Assembly (NCBI GenBank): GCA_039602395.1
Contig: JBCNJP010000025.1
Coordinates: 57,538,002 to 57,602,001, forward strand
Direction of reading: 5' to 3'
Length of the DNA: 64,000 nt
From: Deinandra increscens subsp. villosa
Taxonomy: Eukaryota; Streptophyta; Magnoliopsida; Asterales; Asteraceae
The notes beneath the pieces were generated by a model. The model saw nothing but the letters and a program-made list of their open reading frames with translations, ran no database searches and was not told where the DNA came from. Within the stretch, counting starts at the first letter, position 1. Every line of letters begins with the position of its first letter. Positions 35,456 to 45,764 of the stretch are shown piece after piece. Both the position numbers and the translations under genes were made by a program.

Positions 35456-37165
35456 TTTTAGTCCAGTTCGAGGTGGATATCTTTCAGCCCTCCTATTTTT
35501 AACTGGGTTAGTTGTGGCCCCTCTGATTGTAGTGGGTTTGTATCATTACTTCTGCCCGAAGAGACGACTTATCCTCAAGTCGAACTAAGGTTGTGGGAGG
35601 TCTTTCTTGCGAACCGGTATCAAAAACCTAAGATTGTAATTTTCTAGCTACAGGAGGCTGTGCAGAGGAGCAGTTGGTAAGGGCTGACAACCCTGGAATA
35701 AGCGTTAAGGGACCTGTTTAGAGCTGCTGGAAGGTAGGAATTGCTTGGGTACCTGCTGCTTAACCCCGGAGCTAATGAGTATTACCCTCCATCGAGAAAA
35801 TGAAGAACATGTCCTTCTAGTTTGCTTGTATGGTATTAAGGGTGGAGAGCCACTGGATGCCTAAGACAACATCTGCTCCCCCTAGAGAGAACGAATTAAA
35901 ATCTTGGATGATCGTGAGCTCGGAGAGTTGGATTGGGATAGCTCGACAAATATGCTTACAACGGATGATGTCCCCATTTCCTATCTGGAGACCAAAGGGG
36001 GAACAAATCTTGTTGACAGCTTCATCTCCCGAACAACGGTGTTCGAACTAAAGTTGGGGATCGACCCGCTATCGATCAAAATCAGTACCTTTCTGTTGTG
36101 CAATGACCCACTTCATTGTTGTAGTGTGTGGTTCATTGAATAGGGCATGAAGGCTTATCTCAGCAATATCGTCTCGAGTGTTAATAGGCTCTTCTACTAC
36201 AGCTTCAAGGAATTTGAAACTGCTGGGTTTACAACGATGTCCGGATTCGAACTTGTCTCCACAGCGAAAGCATTCTCTGCTTCTGAAAGACGAGAGTCTG
36301 CTGATTTGTGTGGGATAACAGAAGTGGTAGGGGAGTTCGAGGTTGTCAAGGTAGAATCTGTTTTAACTGAAGAGGTAGGGTAGATAATTTTATCATATTT
36401 TAGAGGGCTTACCTTAGACTCGTATTCGAGGGCCAAGCTCATAGCGTTGTAGACTGATCATGGCTTATGAATCCTCACACTTTAATTCATCTTTCCGGCT
36501 ATTCAAAAACACCCCAAGCAGAATGATCTGACCAGTATGAGACCCTGGCAAATCGCTTCGCAAATTCTTACTGTGCCAGAGTTACTGATATTGCATAAGT
36601 GTTCATCAAGATTTTGGAACTCCGCTGGACCGAAATTCCTTTGAAAAGCATACACCAATTCCTCCTAGAAGCTCATTGGTTGATCGGAGGATAGCCACGA
36701 GCATAAATCAAGGGCGTCTCCTTCAAGGTGTAGGGCAGCAACGTCAATCTTCTCCTGATCGGGAATGGAGTAGCACTGAAAATATTTTTCCTGCCTTGAA
36801 AATCCACCCCCTCGGATCACCTCCACTAAATGTTGGGAAGTCGATTTTGTTGTAGGGTTGTTGACGACGCCAAAAATTATCTTCATCATCGAATCGGCCT
36901 ACACCCGGCCACTCCCTCCAGATTTCTCTCGATTTGCAACCTTGGATTTTAGGGCAACGATCTCCTCCTTTATGGCGTCCATGGATTCGAGTTTGGATGC
37001 AATCACAGCTAATTGAGCAGCGATTTGATCCATATTAGTACCACTGCCTTCAGGGCTGTTCTAGGTCTGAACCATCCTCGCTTCCCCGACAATGGAACCA
37101 AATTGTTAGAACTCGAAGACAACCAAAGAAGTCGAATGATTGATTGTATAGTTTTAGTCCAATTC
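35409..37165 (-). mobile_element. Minus-strand non-autonomous Ty3/gypsy element (gag-protease only)
   Basis: In plus coordinates one LTR is 35409-35545 (TGTTGGAATTC to GGTTTGTATCA). A second LTR begins at 37104 (TGTTAGAACTCG) beside a minus-strand TTTGGTTCCATTG primer-binding site, and is lost after about 37165. The ~1.56-kb interior, read on the minus strand, carries decayed gag (36665-36889, KYFQCYSIPDQEKIDVAALH), an Ala/Ser/Thr-rich linker (36197-36442) and a protease remnant with LIDSGS near 36060. After protease it ends the same way as the intron 9 element. Several frameshifts and stops make it inactive. Confidence 0.8.
36197..36889 (-). pseudogene. Decayed gypsy gag fragments
   Basis: On the minus strand, AALHLEGDALDLCSWLSSDQ matches the intron 9 gag nearly word for word, and MSLALEYESKVS matches its later part. 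The zinc knuckle follows in a shifted frame. Stops between the fragments abolish a full product. Confidence 0.8.
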
Positions 37166-38625
37166 AAGATTGTAATTGGTAATGAGATAACACAGACAGA
37201 ATATGAACCGGATTGTATTTACTTGATTCTTTACATTCCATATACATACATATATATATAGGAGCAGAGATTTCTGTTACACCTAGAAGGTTCCGAATCC
37301 AGACTAGTTCACACGTGGTTTGTGCCATCGCCCTATATTCTGATTCTGCACTTAAGCGGGATACCACACTTTGTTTCTTGCTCTTCTACGAAACCAGATT
37401 TCCACCTACAAGGATACAGTACCCAGTATTGGATCGTCGACTTACTTGCAGGATCCCCATTATAATCAACATCTGTGAATCTTCTACCGTGTGATGACCA
37501 TTGTTTTGGTTTAAGATTCCATGACCCGGAGCCCCTTTAAGATACTTGAGAATGTGACAGACGGCTTCCCAATGTGAGGTTCTTGGAGATGACATAAACC
37601 GACTTACCACACTTACTGGAAATGCGATATCTGGTCTAGTGATGGTCAAATAATTCAACTTACCAACGATTCTCCTATATTTCGTTGGTTCTTCAAGAAG
37701 GTTAGCTTCATGTGCTCCTAACTTCCCGTTTGGTATCATGGGTGCATCACAACTCTTTGCCTTAATCATTTCAGAGTCTCTCAACACATCCAAACAGTAT
37801 TTTCGTTGTGATAGATAGATACCTTTGTTTTTACGTGAGACCTTGATTCCTAGAAAATATTTCAATATGCCCAGGTCCTTAGTCTGAAATTTATTCCTAA
37901 GGAATGATTTTAACCTTTGGATTTCATCTTTATCACTTCCAGTTATTACTATATCATCTACGTACACAATGAGTAAAATGCAACCAGCAGCCGATGATGC
38001 AAAAAACACCGAGTGATCATAAGCGCTCCTTAATCCAAAATCTGTAACAATCGTATTGAATTTCCCAAACCAAGCACGGGGAGATTGCTTTAGACCATAT
38101 AAGAGCTTCTTGAGTCTACATACCTTCCCAGACTCCCCCTGAGCAATAAACCTAGGCGGTTTCTCAATGTAGACCTCTTATTTGAGATCACAATGCAAAA
38201 ATGCAGTCTTGATATTGAGCTGATATAGACCCCTGTTATATGTAGCAGCCAAGGAAACAAAGAGACGTATTGAAGGCATTTTTGCCCCGGGAGAGAATGT
38301 TTCTGGGTAATCCATGCCGTAGGTCTGAGCATAACCTTTGGTTACTAGACGAGCTTTTAACCGAGCTAATGAACCATCTGGATTGACCTTAACTGTGAAC
38401 ACCCACTTACATCCGATTGCCTTCTTGTTGATAAGTAAAATTTACTAGATTCCAAATGTTATTTTGATCAAGTGCTTGCATTTCCTCAATCATGGCTTTA
38501 CGCCATCCCGTGTGTGCGAGAGCCTCCCCTATAGTCTTGGGAATGGTCATGATATCTAGAGTGGCAACAAACGAACGGGAGGCTGCAGTTAACTTGTCAT
38601 AGGAAACAAAGGCTGCAGTTAAATA

Positions 38626-38630
<5 letters not shown>
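37164..38630 (-). pseudogene. Ty1/copia pol fragment: reverse transcriptase and start of RNase H
   Basis: Minus-strand pieces in order are WRKAMIEEMQALDQNNIWNL (38407-38640), then RLKARLVTKGYAQTYGMDYP with LNIKTAFLHCDL (38178-38402). The RT core follows, with the catalytic ILLIVYVDDIVITG (37386-38009), then SAESEYRAMAQTTCELVWI of RNase H (37262-37367). They are in different frames, with stops between them, so it is inactive. The 5' side is cut by the (TA)n/MITE cluster and the 3' side ends within RNase H near 37260. Gag, protease and integrase are missing. Confidence 0.9.

Positions 38631-38676
<46 letters not shown>
38629..38676. repeat. (TA)n microsatellite
   Basis: This TA run borders MITE A on its left and truncates the copia pol fragment. 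Confidence 0.95.
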
Positions 38677-38678
<2 letters not shown>

Positions 38679-38680
<2 letters not shown>

Positions 38681-38845
38681 GGGAGAGGATCATTTGAGAA
38701 CCAATTGGGTTTGAGAACTTTTGAGAACCATTCTAAGCCACTAGTTTATATATATGGAAAACCCCCCATGAATTATAGTGGTCCCCACCTGAAATTAGTG
38801 GTTGAGATTTGGTTCTCAAAAGTTCTCATTTGAACCTAACCCTAT
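38679..38845. mobile_element. MITE A, copy 1
   Basis: The left end AGGGAGAGGATCATTTGAGA is matched, inverted, by the right end TTCTCATTTGAACCTAACCC. TA repeats flank both sides. It is about 165 bp with no ORF. Confidence 0.8.
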
Positions 38846-38854
38846 ATATATATA

Positions 38855-39504
38855 GTCAAAAGTTCATTGTAGACCCTTAAAAAGTGTAGACCTCGTAGAC
38901 CCCTATATTGTTCTATAAAGCTCACTGAAAATTATAAAGCCCATTAGTGTTGAATTTGGTTTTTTTTTATTTTTATTTTTTTTTATTTTGTCATATTTCT
39001 ATCTTTATATTTTAATTTAGGGTTTATTTATAAAGCTTTTAGTTTTTTCTTTATTTTTTATTTTCTTAATTTGAAATTATAATTTTCAGTGAATTTTATA
39101 AAAACATCGATTTTTAAAGTTGCAGTGAGTTTTAAAAACAATGAGTTTTAAACTTAAGAGTGAGTTTTATAATTTGTATTGAGTTTTATAATTTTCAATG
39201 AGTTTTATAGAACATTGATTTTTTAAAGTTGTATTGAGTTTTAAACACAACAGTGAGTTTTAAAACTCAGCAATGAGTTTCATAATTTTTAGTGAGTTTT
39301 ATAGAACAATACAACTTTTTTTAACAACAATTATATTTCAATGTCTCCGACAACTTTCTAGGTTTTCTTTTTAATTTTTAAAAACTTATCGCATAAGAAA
39401 AACCAAACTCAACAGCAATGAGCTCTATAATTTTAGTAAGTTTTATAAAACAATATAGGGGTCTACAGGGTCTACAATTTTTAAGGGGTCTACAATGAAC
39501 CTCA

Positions 39505-39507
<3 letters not shown>
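38855..39507. mobile_element. MITE B
   Basis: Left AGTTCATTGTAGACCC and right GGGGTCTACAATGAACCTCA are inverted repeats. Longer inner complementarity continues (TAGACCCCTATATTG against CAATATAGGGGTCTA). The interior has repeated GTGAGTTTTA(T/A)A words in tandem. The 650-bp element has no coding sequence. Confidence 0.8.
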
Positions 39508-39575
<68 letters not shown>

Positions 39576-39576
39576 T
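39507..39576. repeat. (TA)n(CA)n microsatellite
   Basis: A TA run to 39556 passes into an AC run, between MITE B and the second MITE A. Confidence 0.95.
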
Positions 39577-39578
39577 AT

Positions 39579-39755
39579 ATAGGGTGAGGATCATTCGAGA
39601 ACCAATTTGATTTGAGAACTAATAAGAACTAATTTGAGCCACAAGTTTATTTACATGTATCCCCCTCCCATGAATTGTAGTGGTCCCCCCTGAAATTAGT
39701 GGTTGAGATTTAGTTCTCAAAAGTTCTCAAAACAAAAGGTTCTCATTTGAACCTA

Positions 39756-39762
<7 letters not shown>
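39579..39762. mobile_element. MITE A, copy 2
   Basis: The ends and interior are the same as the copy at 38679 (AGGGTGAGGATCATTCGAGA to CATTTGAACCTAACCCT), with ~20 bp more inside. TA tracts lie on both sides. Confidence 0.8.

Positions 39763-39812
<50 letters not shown>
39761..39812. repeat. (AT)n microsatellite
   Basis: An AT run of about 50 bp between MITE A copy 2 and MITE C. Confidence 0.95.
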
Positions 39813-39814
<2 letters not shown>

Positions 39815-40467
39815 GGAAGGATCCTGCGAAAACACCCATTTTTTTGTGAGAACTGCGTAAACAAATCTTAAAACCTACATAACTTTTTCATACGTTAATA
39901 TTTTTTTAAAAAATTTGCACCAAAAGTCTTAAAATTATATTATCTTTAATCCTATAAAAGTTTTAAAAAACTTAACGCTTTTTTATTTTTTTTAAATATT
40001 TTTTTTGTGTGGTGCACATGTGCATCACAAAAATAACTCATACTTTTAGTATGAGTTAATATATTTTTTTTCTTAGTCGCACCATATGCAATATATTTTC
40101 ACCATTTTTTTGCGTTTTTATTGAATGATGCACATGTGCATCATACCAAAAAAAACGCTCATACATGTGATATACATTAATAGTTTAAAAAGAAATTGCA
40201 CCCTAAATCTTATAGTTGTGTTATCTTTAGATTTAAAGAAAAAATAGCATTTTATAACTTTTTTTAATTATATGATGCACATGTGCATCACACGGGAAAA
40301 AAAACGTTCAGTTTTTTTTAATATTTTGCTCCAGATTTAAAGATAACGTAATTCTAAGACTTTTGGCGCAAATTTTATGAAAAATCGTTAACGTATGAAA
40401 AAGTTACGTGAGTTTTAATATGTGTTTTCGCAGTTTTCACAAAAAGATGTGTTTTTGCAGGATCCTA

Positions 40468-40473
<6 letters not shown>
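39812..40473. mobile_element. MITE C with internal CACATGTG palindromes
   Basis: Left GGGGAAGGATCCTGCGAAAA matches the inverted right end TTTTTGCAGGATCCTAACCC. Complementarity extends inward (ACTTTTTCATACGTTAA against TTAACGTATGAAAAAGT). Three copies of a TGCACATGTGCATCA palindrome lie near 40013, 40127 and 40274. It is 660 bp with no ORF. Confidence 0.8.

Positions 40474-40515
<42 letters not shown>
40473..40515. repeat. (AT)n microsatellite
   Basis: An AT run separating MITE C and MITE D. Confidence 0.95.
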
Positions 40516-40516
<1 letters not shown>

Positions 40517-40521
<5 letters not shown>

Positions 40522-40747
40522 GAGGTTCATTGTAGACACCCCCATAAGTGTAGACAGGTAGACACCCTATTTCACATGTGAAATTACTTTATTTCACATG
40601 TGTTTTCACATGTGAAATTTTCTGAACAATGAGAAAAAGAAAATAAAAGAAAAAATAAATTAATCATAACCATTAGATCAAGAGATCTAATGGTGAAAAA
40701 AGGTGTCTACCTGTCTACACTTATGAAGGTGTCTACAATGAACTTTT
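40517..40747. mobile_element. MITE D
   Basis: Left GGTTCATTGTAGACACC followed by AAGTGTAGACAGGTAGACACC matches the inverted right end (GGTGTCTACCTGTCTACACTT, GGTGTCTACAATGAAC). The ends are related to MITE B. The centre holds repeated TTTCACATGTGAAAT. Its right end abuts the copia RNase H fragment directly, with no TA tract on that side. Confidence 0.8.
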
Positions 40748-41321
40748 CAAGGTTTATGCAGTGTCCAAGAAAGCCTCATCTTATTGCTATACGTCGGGTG
40801 CTGCGTTATGTGAAAGGTAATGCATCTCAAGGAATATGGTTCAAGAGGGAGCATGAACCGAAGTTAGTCGGGTATTGTGACGCAGATTATGCTGGGGATC
40901 TAAATGAAAGAAGGTCTACATTTGGGTACTTTTTCAAATACAGGTCGAGCCCGATTTCATGGTGTAGCAAACGGCAACTGATCGTGTCACTTTCTACCAC
41001 ACAAGCAGAGTATCGTGTAGCCGCTGTTGCTGCACAAGAGTGTGTTGTCCGTTTGTTGAAGGATGTGAGTACAAAGTGACGATGTTTTGTGACAATGATT
41101 CGACCATTAAACTTGTAGAAAACCCGGTGTTCCATGCTCGTACTAAGCACATTGAAATTCACTATCACTTCATCCGCGAGAAGGTACTAAATGGTGAGAT
41201 AAAAATAGAGTGGGTCGATACTGAAAAGCAGCTTGCAGATGTGTTTATAAAAAGTTTAAGCATCCCCAAGTCGACTAAACTGCGTAGTGAAATGGGGGTC
41301 GAAGAGGGAGTATTGAAGTAG
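40748..41321 (+). pseudogene. Ty1/copia RNase H C-terminal fragment
   Basis: The frame starts mid-domain at FSRFMQCPRKPHLIAIRRVL. It continues through YCDADYAGDLNERRSTFGYF and SLSTTQAEYRVAAVAAQECV, then shifts by one base near 41070. It resumes as VTMFCDNDSTIKLVENPVFH and ends ADVFIKSL plus a short tail. The RNase H acidic residues (D in DADYAG, E in AEY, D in CDND) are mostly present. Everything upstream of RNase H is missing; MITE D sits at the break. Confidence 0.88.
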
Positions 41322-41600
41322 CAACATTAGTTGTACAACCTGCAGTCTTGGTTGTACTATGAAGCTAAATTATCTATCTGGGTCAAGCATGCATATATAT
41401 GCACATGGAAAATTATTTTTTTATTTCTTTATTTCTATGTGTGCTTTTGATTTAGTATTTGGTTGTTTCCTTATTTTAAGGTTAATAGGAGTTAGTGGAC
41501 TAGAAGTCGGTAGTTTGTTTCTGTTTGTTTCCTTTATATTTCTCATTACTGTAACGTTAGTTTCATCACTTTAATATTAAAAATCCTTTCCATAGCAAAC
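41314..41600 (+). repeat. Probable LTR of the copia RNase H fragment
   Basis: A purine-rich GAAGAGGGAGTAT precedes TGAAGTAGCAACATTAG at 41314. The following AT-rich sequence ends near CATAGCA at 41597. The right end is uncertain and no target duplication was found. Confidence 0.4.
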
Positions 41601-43214
41601 TTGAGTGTGTCTCATAAAATAGCAGCCATCAGATTTATTGTGTGTGAGTCACCACTTTGATCAACATAGGTTTTCTGAGTGACGTTTTTATGGTGACTCG
41701 ATTAGTTTTAGAAGAACGGAAATGAAAAGAATTCGGGTGACTGTAAAGTAAAGGAGTTTCCGGCTTCTGTTCTAGGTGTTTGCGAAGGGGAGAAGGAAAA
41801 ACTAAGAAACAAAAAAAAGAAGTTAAGAAGATGCAATGAGAGAAAGATTGAGGAATCACATAAAAACACATAATCAGGGTGGAAAAAGAAGTTTAATATT
41901 CTGGAATGGATATCTTATTTTACTTCTAAGGTTATCCTCATGAACAACCAAACCAATCCAACTTGTCATCAAAAAACTCTCTCTACAACCTACACAAGAC
42001 AACTAATAGTAATTTTGACTTCTATTCACAAAACAACCCAACCTAACTTTTAAAAAAAATATTAATATGATTTATGATTATTCTATAGCAGCAAAATAAT
42101 TATTTTGTTCTAAAATATACTTAAAAAAATAATTAAGAAAATAATAAAAAATCATTATTATACATATTTAATGAAAGTATTTTACATTCCTCAAACTCAA
42201 GATACAAACTATATAATTATTTATCAACTGAAAACTTTTCGTATATATGCTCAATCAAGTTGTTATTTAGAGCGTTATGTTTCTCTAGTACGAAGTTGTT
42301 TCATATTTGTTATATAACTTGATAGGTGTGTAATCTGTTCAGTGGAGTATTGTAAAGGGTGTACATCATCTTCAGTAGAGCCTCCTTGCCGGTTTTTTTT
42401 TGTTAAAGGGGACGACAACCCGATAAATTTTATTCATAATAAAAAAAATACCTAAAAGGCAATGAGCATCCCGAAGACACCCAAATGATTATCTCATCCC
42501 AAAAAGATCCGGGCCTAACAAAATGAGATAAGAATCTTGGCCAAAGACCATTCTAACTATCCATCTAAGAAAAACACATCTATACAATAAGCTCCTATTG
42601 TTCCTGCAAAGCAAAAGCAAAAACCACAAGTAAAAACAGAAAATATCCATCTAAACAAACACACAAATATATGAAAACACATAAGTATTGTTTTGACAAA
42701 AAATTACAAAGCCGAATGTACTGGTCAAAAATCTTTGTGAGGTATGGTTCCCAAGATGAAAGTGTATGCAATATGTTTTGATAAATATTTGAATGAAGAA
42801 AATACGTAACTGATTAACAGAATTCAGTCACAACCAAAGATAAGAAGGAATGATCTACGATGCGAGACAGAACACCAGGATTTATACGAGGAAAAAGCCC
42901 TTAATCCTTTGATGTCTCTAAGGATTGCCGGCATAAAAAACCTCGGGTAGCGATAACATACTCTACCAACTTTATTTCACTGAAATGATTCGAGTACAAG
43001 TGAGATTGCGGCAATTGCTAAGTGATAAGTTAGAGTATAATAGCGAGAAAGTGTGTGTAAAATAAAACCTAAGCCGCTAATTTATACATCGATCACCCTA
43101 ACTAATCTTTTAAAATCCTGGGAACAAGTCATCAACTGATTCGACCGTTGCTATCCGAGTCGTCGGGCTTCTTTTCAGGTCCAACTTGCACTTTTCAGGT
43201 CATTAACTAATCGT
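41601..43214. other. AT-rich non-coding region with retroelement scraps
   Basis: No supportable gene. Near 42396-42460 an A-run read on the minus strand follows AATAAAATTTATCGGGTTGTCG-like sequence, resembling a LINE or other poly-A retroposon 3' end on the minus strand (weak). 42830-43130 has LTR-like texture (TATA-like words, AAGCCGCTAATTTATACATC) but no clear ends. Confidence 0.4.
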
Positions 43215-43694
43215 TTGCTGTCTTTTGCTGTCTTCGAGCTCCAGCAAGTTTTCAGGTACCTTTTCCCTTCATCTATTGAATTTCGCTCTTTCGATCACCT
43301 CCTTTACTGTGACTATTCATCCTCCGTGTGGGTTTGTTTTCCGATCACAACCTTCTCTCTAGAGCTTTCTTTTCTATTTTCTGGTCTTGTTAAAGAATTC
43401 TTCGACGCTACGGGCCTGTCATATTCCCAAACTCTGCCCATGGTCTGGCGCGTACTTGCCTCTCTTGATCGTCTCAACCATTCCTATGGTAATCTTATTG
43501 GCCTTTCCGAAGTTTCCCAAATTTATGAGCTTAAATCCCATGGCTCCAACCGCTTTCTCTTCAAGGCACTCGATCGCGGTCGCCAGCTAATCTTGAAAGC
43601 CACTCAACATGAAGAGTGGAAGGGCAAAGTTCTTCTTTGTCAAGAGTTCAAGCATTCCAGGTGGAGATGGGATCACTCAGAGTTGGATTACTAA
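43215..43694 (+). pseudogene. Fragment resembling the N-terminal domain of plant 'gypsy-type transposase' proteins
   Basis: The 159-aa frame contains FPITTFSLELSFLFSGLVKE, FFDATGLSYSQTLPMVWRVL and a Trp-rich HEEWKGKVLLC ending. The pattern (hydrophobic helix, LS.SQ.-P, W..L..LD, then a W-containing strand) resembles the plant retrotransposon-associated domain often annotated as 'putative gypsy type transposon'. It lacks any catalytic domain. I may be over-reading; an unrelated fragment is possible. Confidence 0.35.
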
Positions 43695-43889
43695 GCGTAG
43701 GATATCTGCAATGTAGTTTTATTTTATCATCTTAAATTTATATACCTATTTGTTTGTCTGCAGTACCAAACTTTCTGGCCATTTGATGTGCACCAAATTA
43801 TACTTATTTTTATATCAAATATTCCTCACATTTCGGGTTATATCTGACTAACTATTATCAAAATAGTGTTATATTATTTTTTTTAGGTT

Positions 43890-44830
43890 TTTAGTGTGAT
43901 CCAGGTGAAAATCACAAAAGAAGTTAGAAATGCTAAAAAATGAAGAAAATATAAAGACTTCATGATTTTGTGCCAAGAACCGAGCTCTAAACTTGCAAGA
44001 TGGACATGATGCCCTCATATGACCTTCTCTCGATTCAAGACAAAGTGGAAACCCCAAGACTCAACCACATCTCCAAGCACAATTGCAGGAAGACAACGGT
44101 GTGATCAGCAATCGCTAAAAACTTAGCAAGAGCATATCTCGAGCTAGAAAATGAGTTACGGGGTCCATAAATAGTGAATTTCAAGTATCTTGACGAGAGG
44201 AAGAATATTTTGAGGTCAAATTGGCCTGATTAAGTTCAAAAAGCCTCGTTCCATAGTTTGGCACACCCCGTGTTAAACCTAAAAATTGACTTTTTTCCGG
44301 GTCTGACGCCTTCTGACACGACACGGCCCCATGCCACTTCAACACGGACCTGTACCTCTGTATCCCAGGCACAACACGGCCCCTCTGACTCAACACGACC
44401 CTCCCGTGCCATGTCAGGGACAGTGGCACGCCCCGTGCCAAGCAGTGGCACGCCCCATGCCAAACTCCGCAACTGCGTATAAATACCCCCCCTTTCATTT
44501 CAACTTGCTCATCTCCTCCGCCCATTCTTTATTAGTAGCTCTGTTCTTTACTTGAGCCATTTTGCATTTTTGTGTTTTTGTAATCAAGTTTATAACAACA
44601 TTAACTTAAGTAAGATTTTGCAAGTTTTTGTCTATGAATTCTTCTCTTTCTCTTAAGCAAATCATTAAAGCAATGATTGGCTAACCTCTTATACTTACTT
44701 GGGAAGTAACAAATATTTGGTGGGTTGGTTAATGACTTTATAAACTCACTTAAGGTGTGTTTAGTGACTTTATGAAAACCCCTTTTATTGAAAGTTTATT
44801 ATTGATATTTTGAACCAAACGTGCTCTACG
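43890..44830 (+). repeat. LTR-like region with repeated GTGCC(A/C) / CACGGCCC words
   Basis: A GC-rich stretch (44260-44470) repeats ACACGGCCC, CACGCCCCGTGCC and CACGCCCCATGCC. It is followed by a TATA box (GCGTATAAATACC at 44475) and a CT-rich leader. Such cis structure is typical of gypsy LTR U3/R boundaries. ORFs over it on both strands are by-products. The element is cut by the assembly gap at 44918. Confidence 0.5.
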
Positions 44831-44917
44831 TATGACAGACCATTTGAGGAGTCGAAATCTCATCAACCGGACATGTGACACCCGGTTGGGGGACGATGAT
44901 GATCCTTTGGGTGACTC

Positions 44918-45417
44918 NNNNNNNNNNNNNNNNNNNNNNNNNNNNNNNNNNNNNNNNNNNNNNNNNNNNNNNNNNNNNNNNNNNNNNNNNNNNNNNNNNN
45001 NNNNNNNNNNNNNNNNNNNNNNNNNNNNNNNNNNNNNNNNNNNNNNNNNNNNNNNNNNNNNNNNNNNNNNNNNNNNNNNNNNNNNNNNNNNNNNNNNNNN
45101 NNNNNNNNNNNNNNNNNNNNNNNNNNNNNNNNNNNNNNNNNNNNNNNNNNNNNNNNNNNNNNNNNNNNNNNNNNNNNNNNNNNNNNNNNNNNNNNNNNNN
45201 NNNNNNNNNNNNNNNNNNNNNNNNNNNNNNNNNNNNNNNNNNNNNNNNNNNNNNNNNNNNNNNNNNNNNNNNNNNNNNNNNNNNNNNNNNNNNNNNNNNN
45301 NNNNNNNNNNNNNNNNNNNNNNNNNNNNNNNNNNNNNNNNNNNNNNNNNNNNNNNNNNNNNNNNNNNNNNNNNNNNNNNNNNNNNNNNNNNNNNNNNNNN
45401 NNNNNNNNNNNNNNNNN
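44918..45417. other. Assembly gap (500 N)
   Basis: Exactly 500 consecutive N indicate a placeholder of unknown true length. Apparent ORFs spanning it are meaningless. Confidence 0.99.
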
Positions 45418-45749
45418 CAAAACATGATGTTTTTGAGTGAAATCAGTTGCAACAGCTTTAGTTTTACTAGTCTAACACAATTTTAGAATCAATTTGATGA
45501 AAGAAACACCCCAAAACAACTTTGATTTTCAAAGAATACAACAGTGGTTACGTAAAGCGTAACCCTGTTTTGACTAAAATCAGAAATTTGACCCTAAAAT
45601 GGAGTTATTTCAGAGATTCAAGCATGGCAATGGAATCATTGAGTGATTTCTACCAAGAATAAACTCAAAGTTCTAGCAAAACAACCAAGATTGATAACTC
45701 AAATGATGGATTTCTTCATTTTGAGTCAAGAACTCAAACTTGAAGATTT

Positions 45750-45762
45750 GGCTCTGATACCA
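45750..45762 (-). other. Primer-binding site (tRNA-iMet type), minus-strand element
   Basis: GGCTCTGATACCA on the plus strand is the complement of the copia primer-binding site TGGTATCAGAGCC. The element body should extend left, into the assembly gap. Confidence 0.85.
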
Positions 45763-45764
45763 AT

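Noticed and set aside
38407..38679. Poly-(Tyr-Ile) start of the ORF on the minus strand
   Set aside because: The N-terminal run is translated (TA)n microsatellite; only the later part is copia RT.
44181..44525. Overlapping ORFs on both strands rich in Arg, Gly and Pro
   Set aside because: They lie over GC-rich direct repeats of an LTR-like U3 region with a TATA box and share no domain.
44826..45486. Long ORFs across the N run
   Set aside because: They translate undetermined bases and have no meaning.
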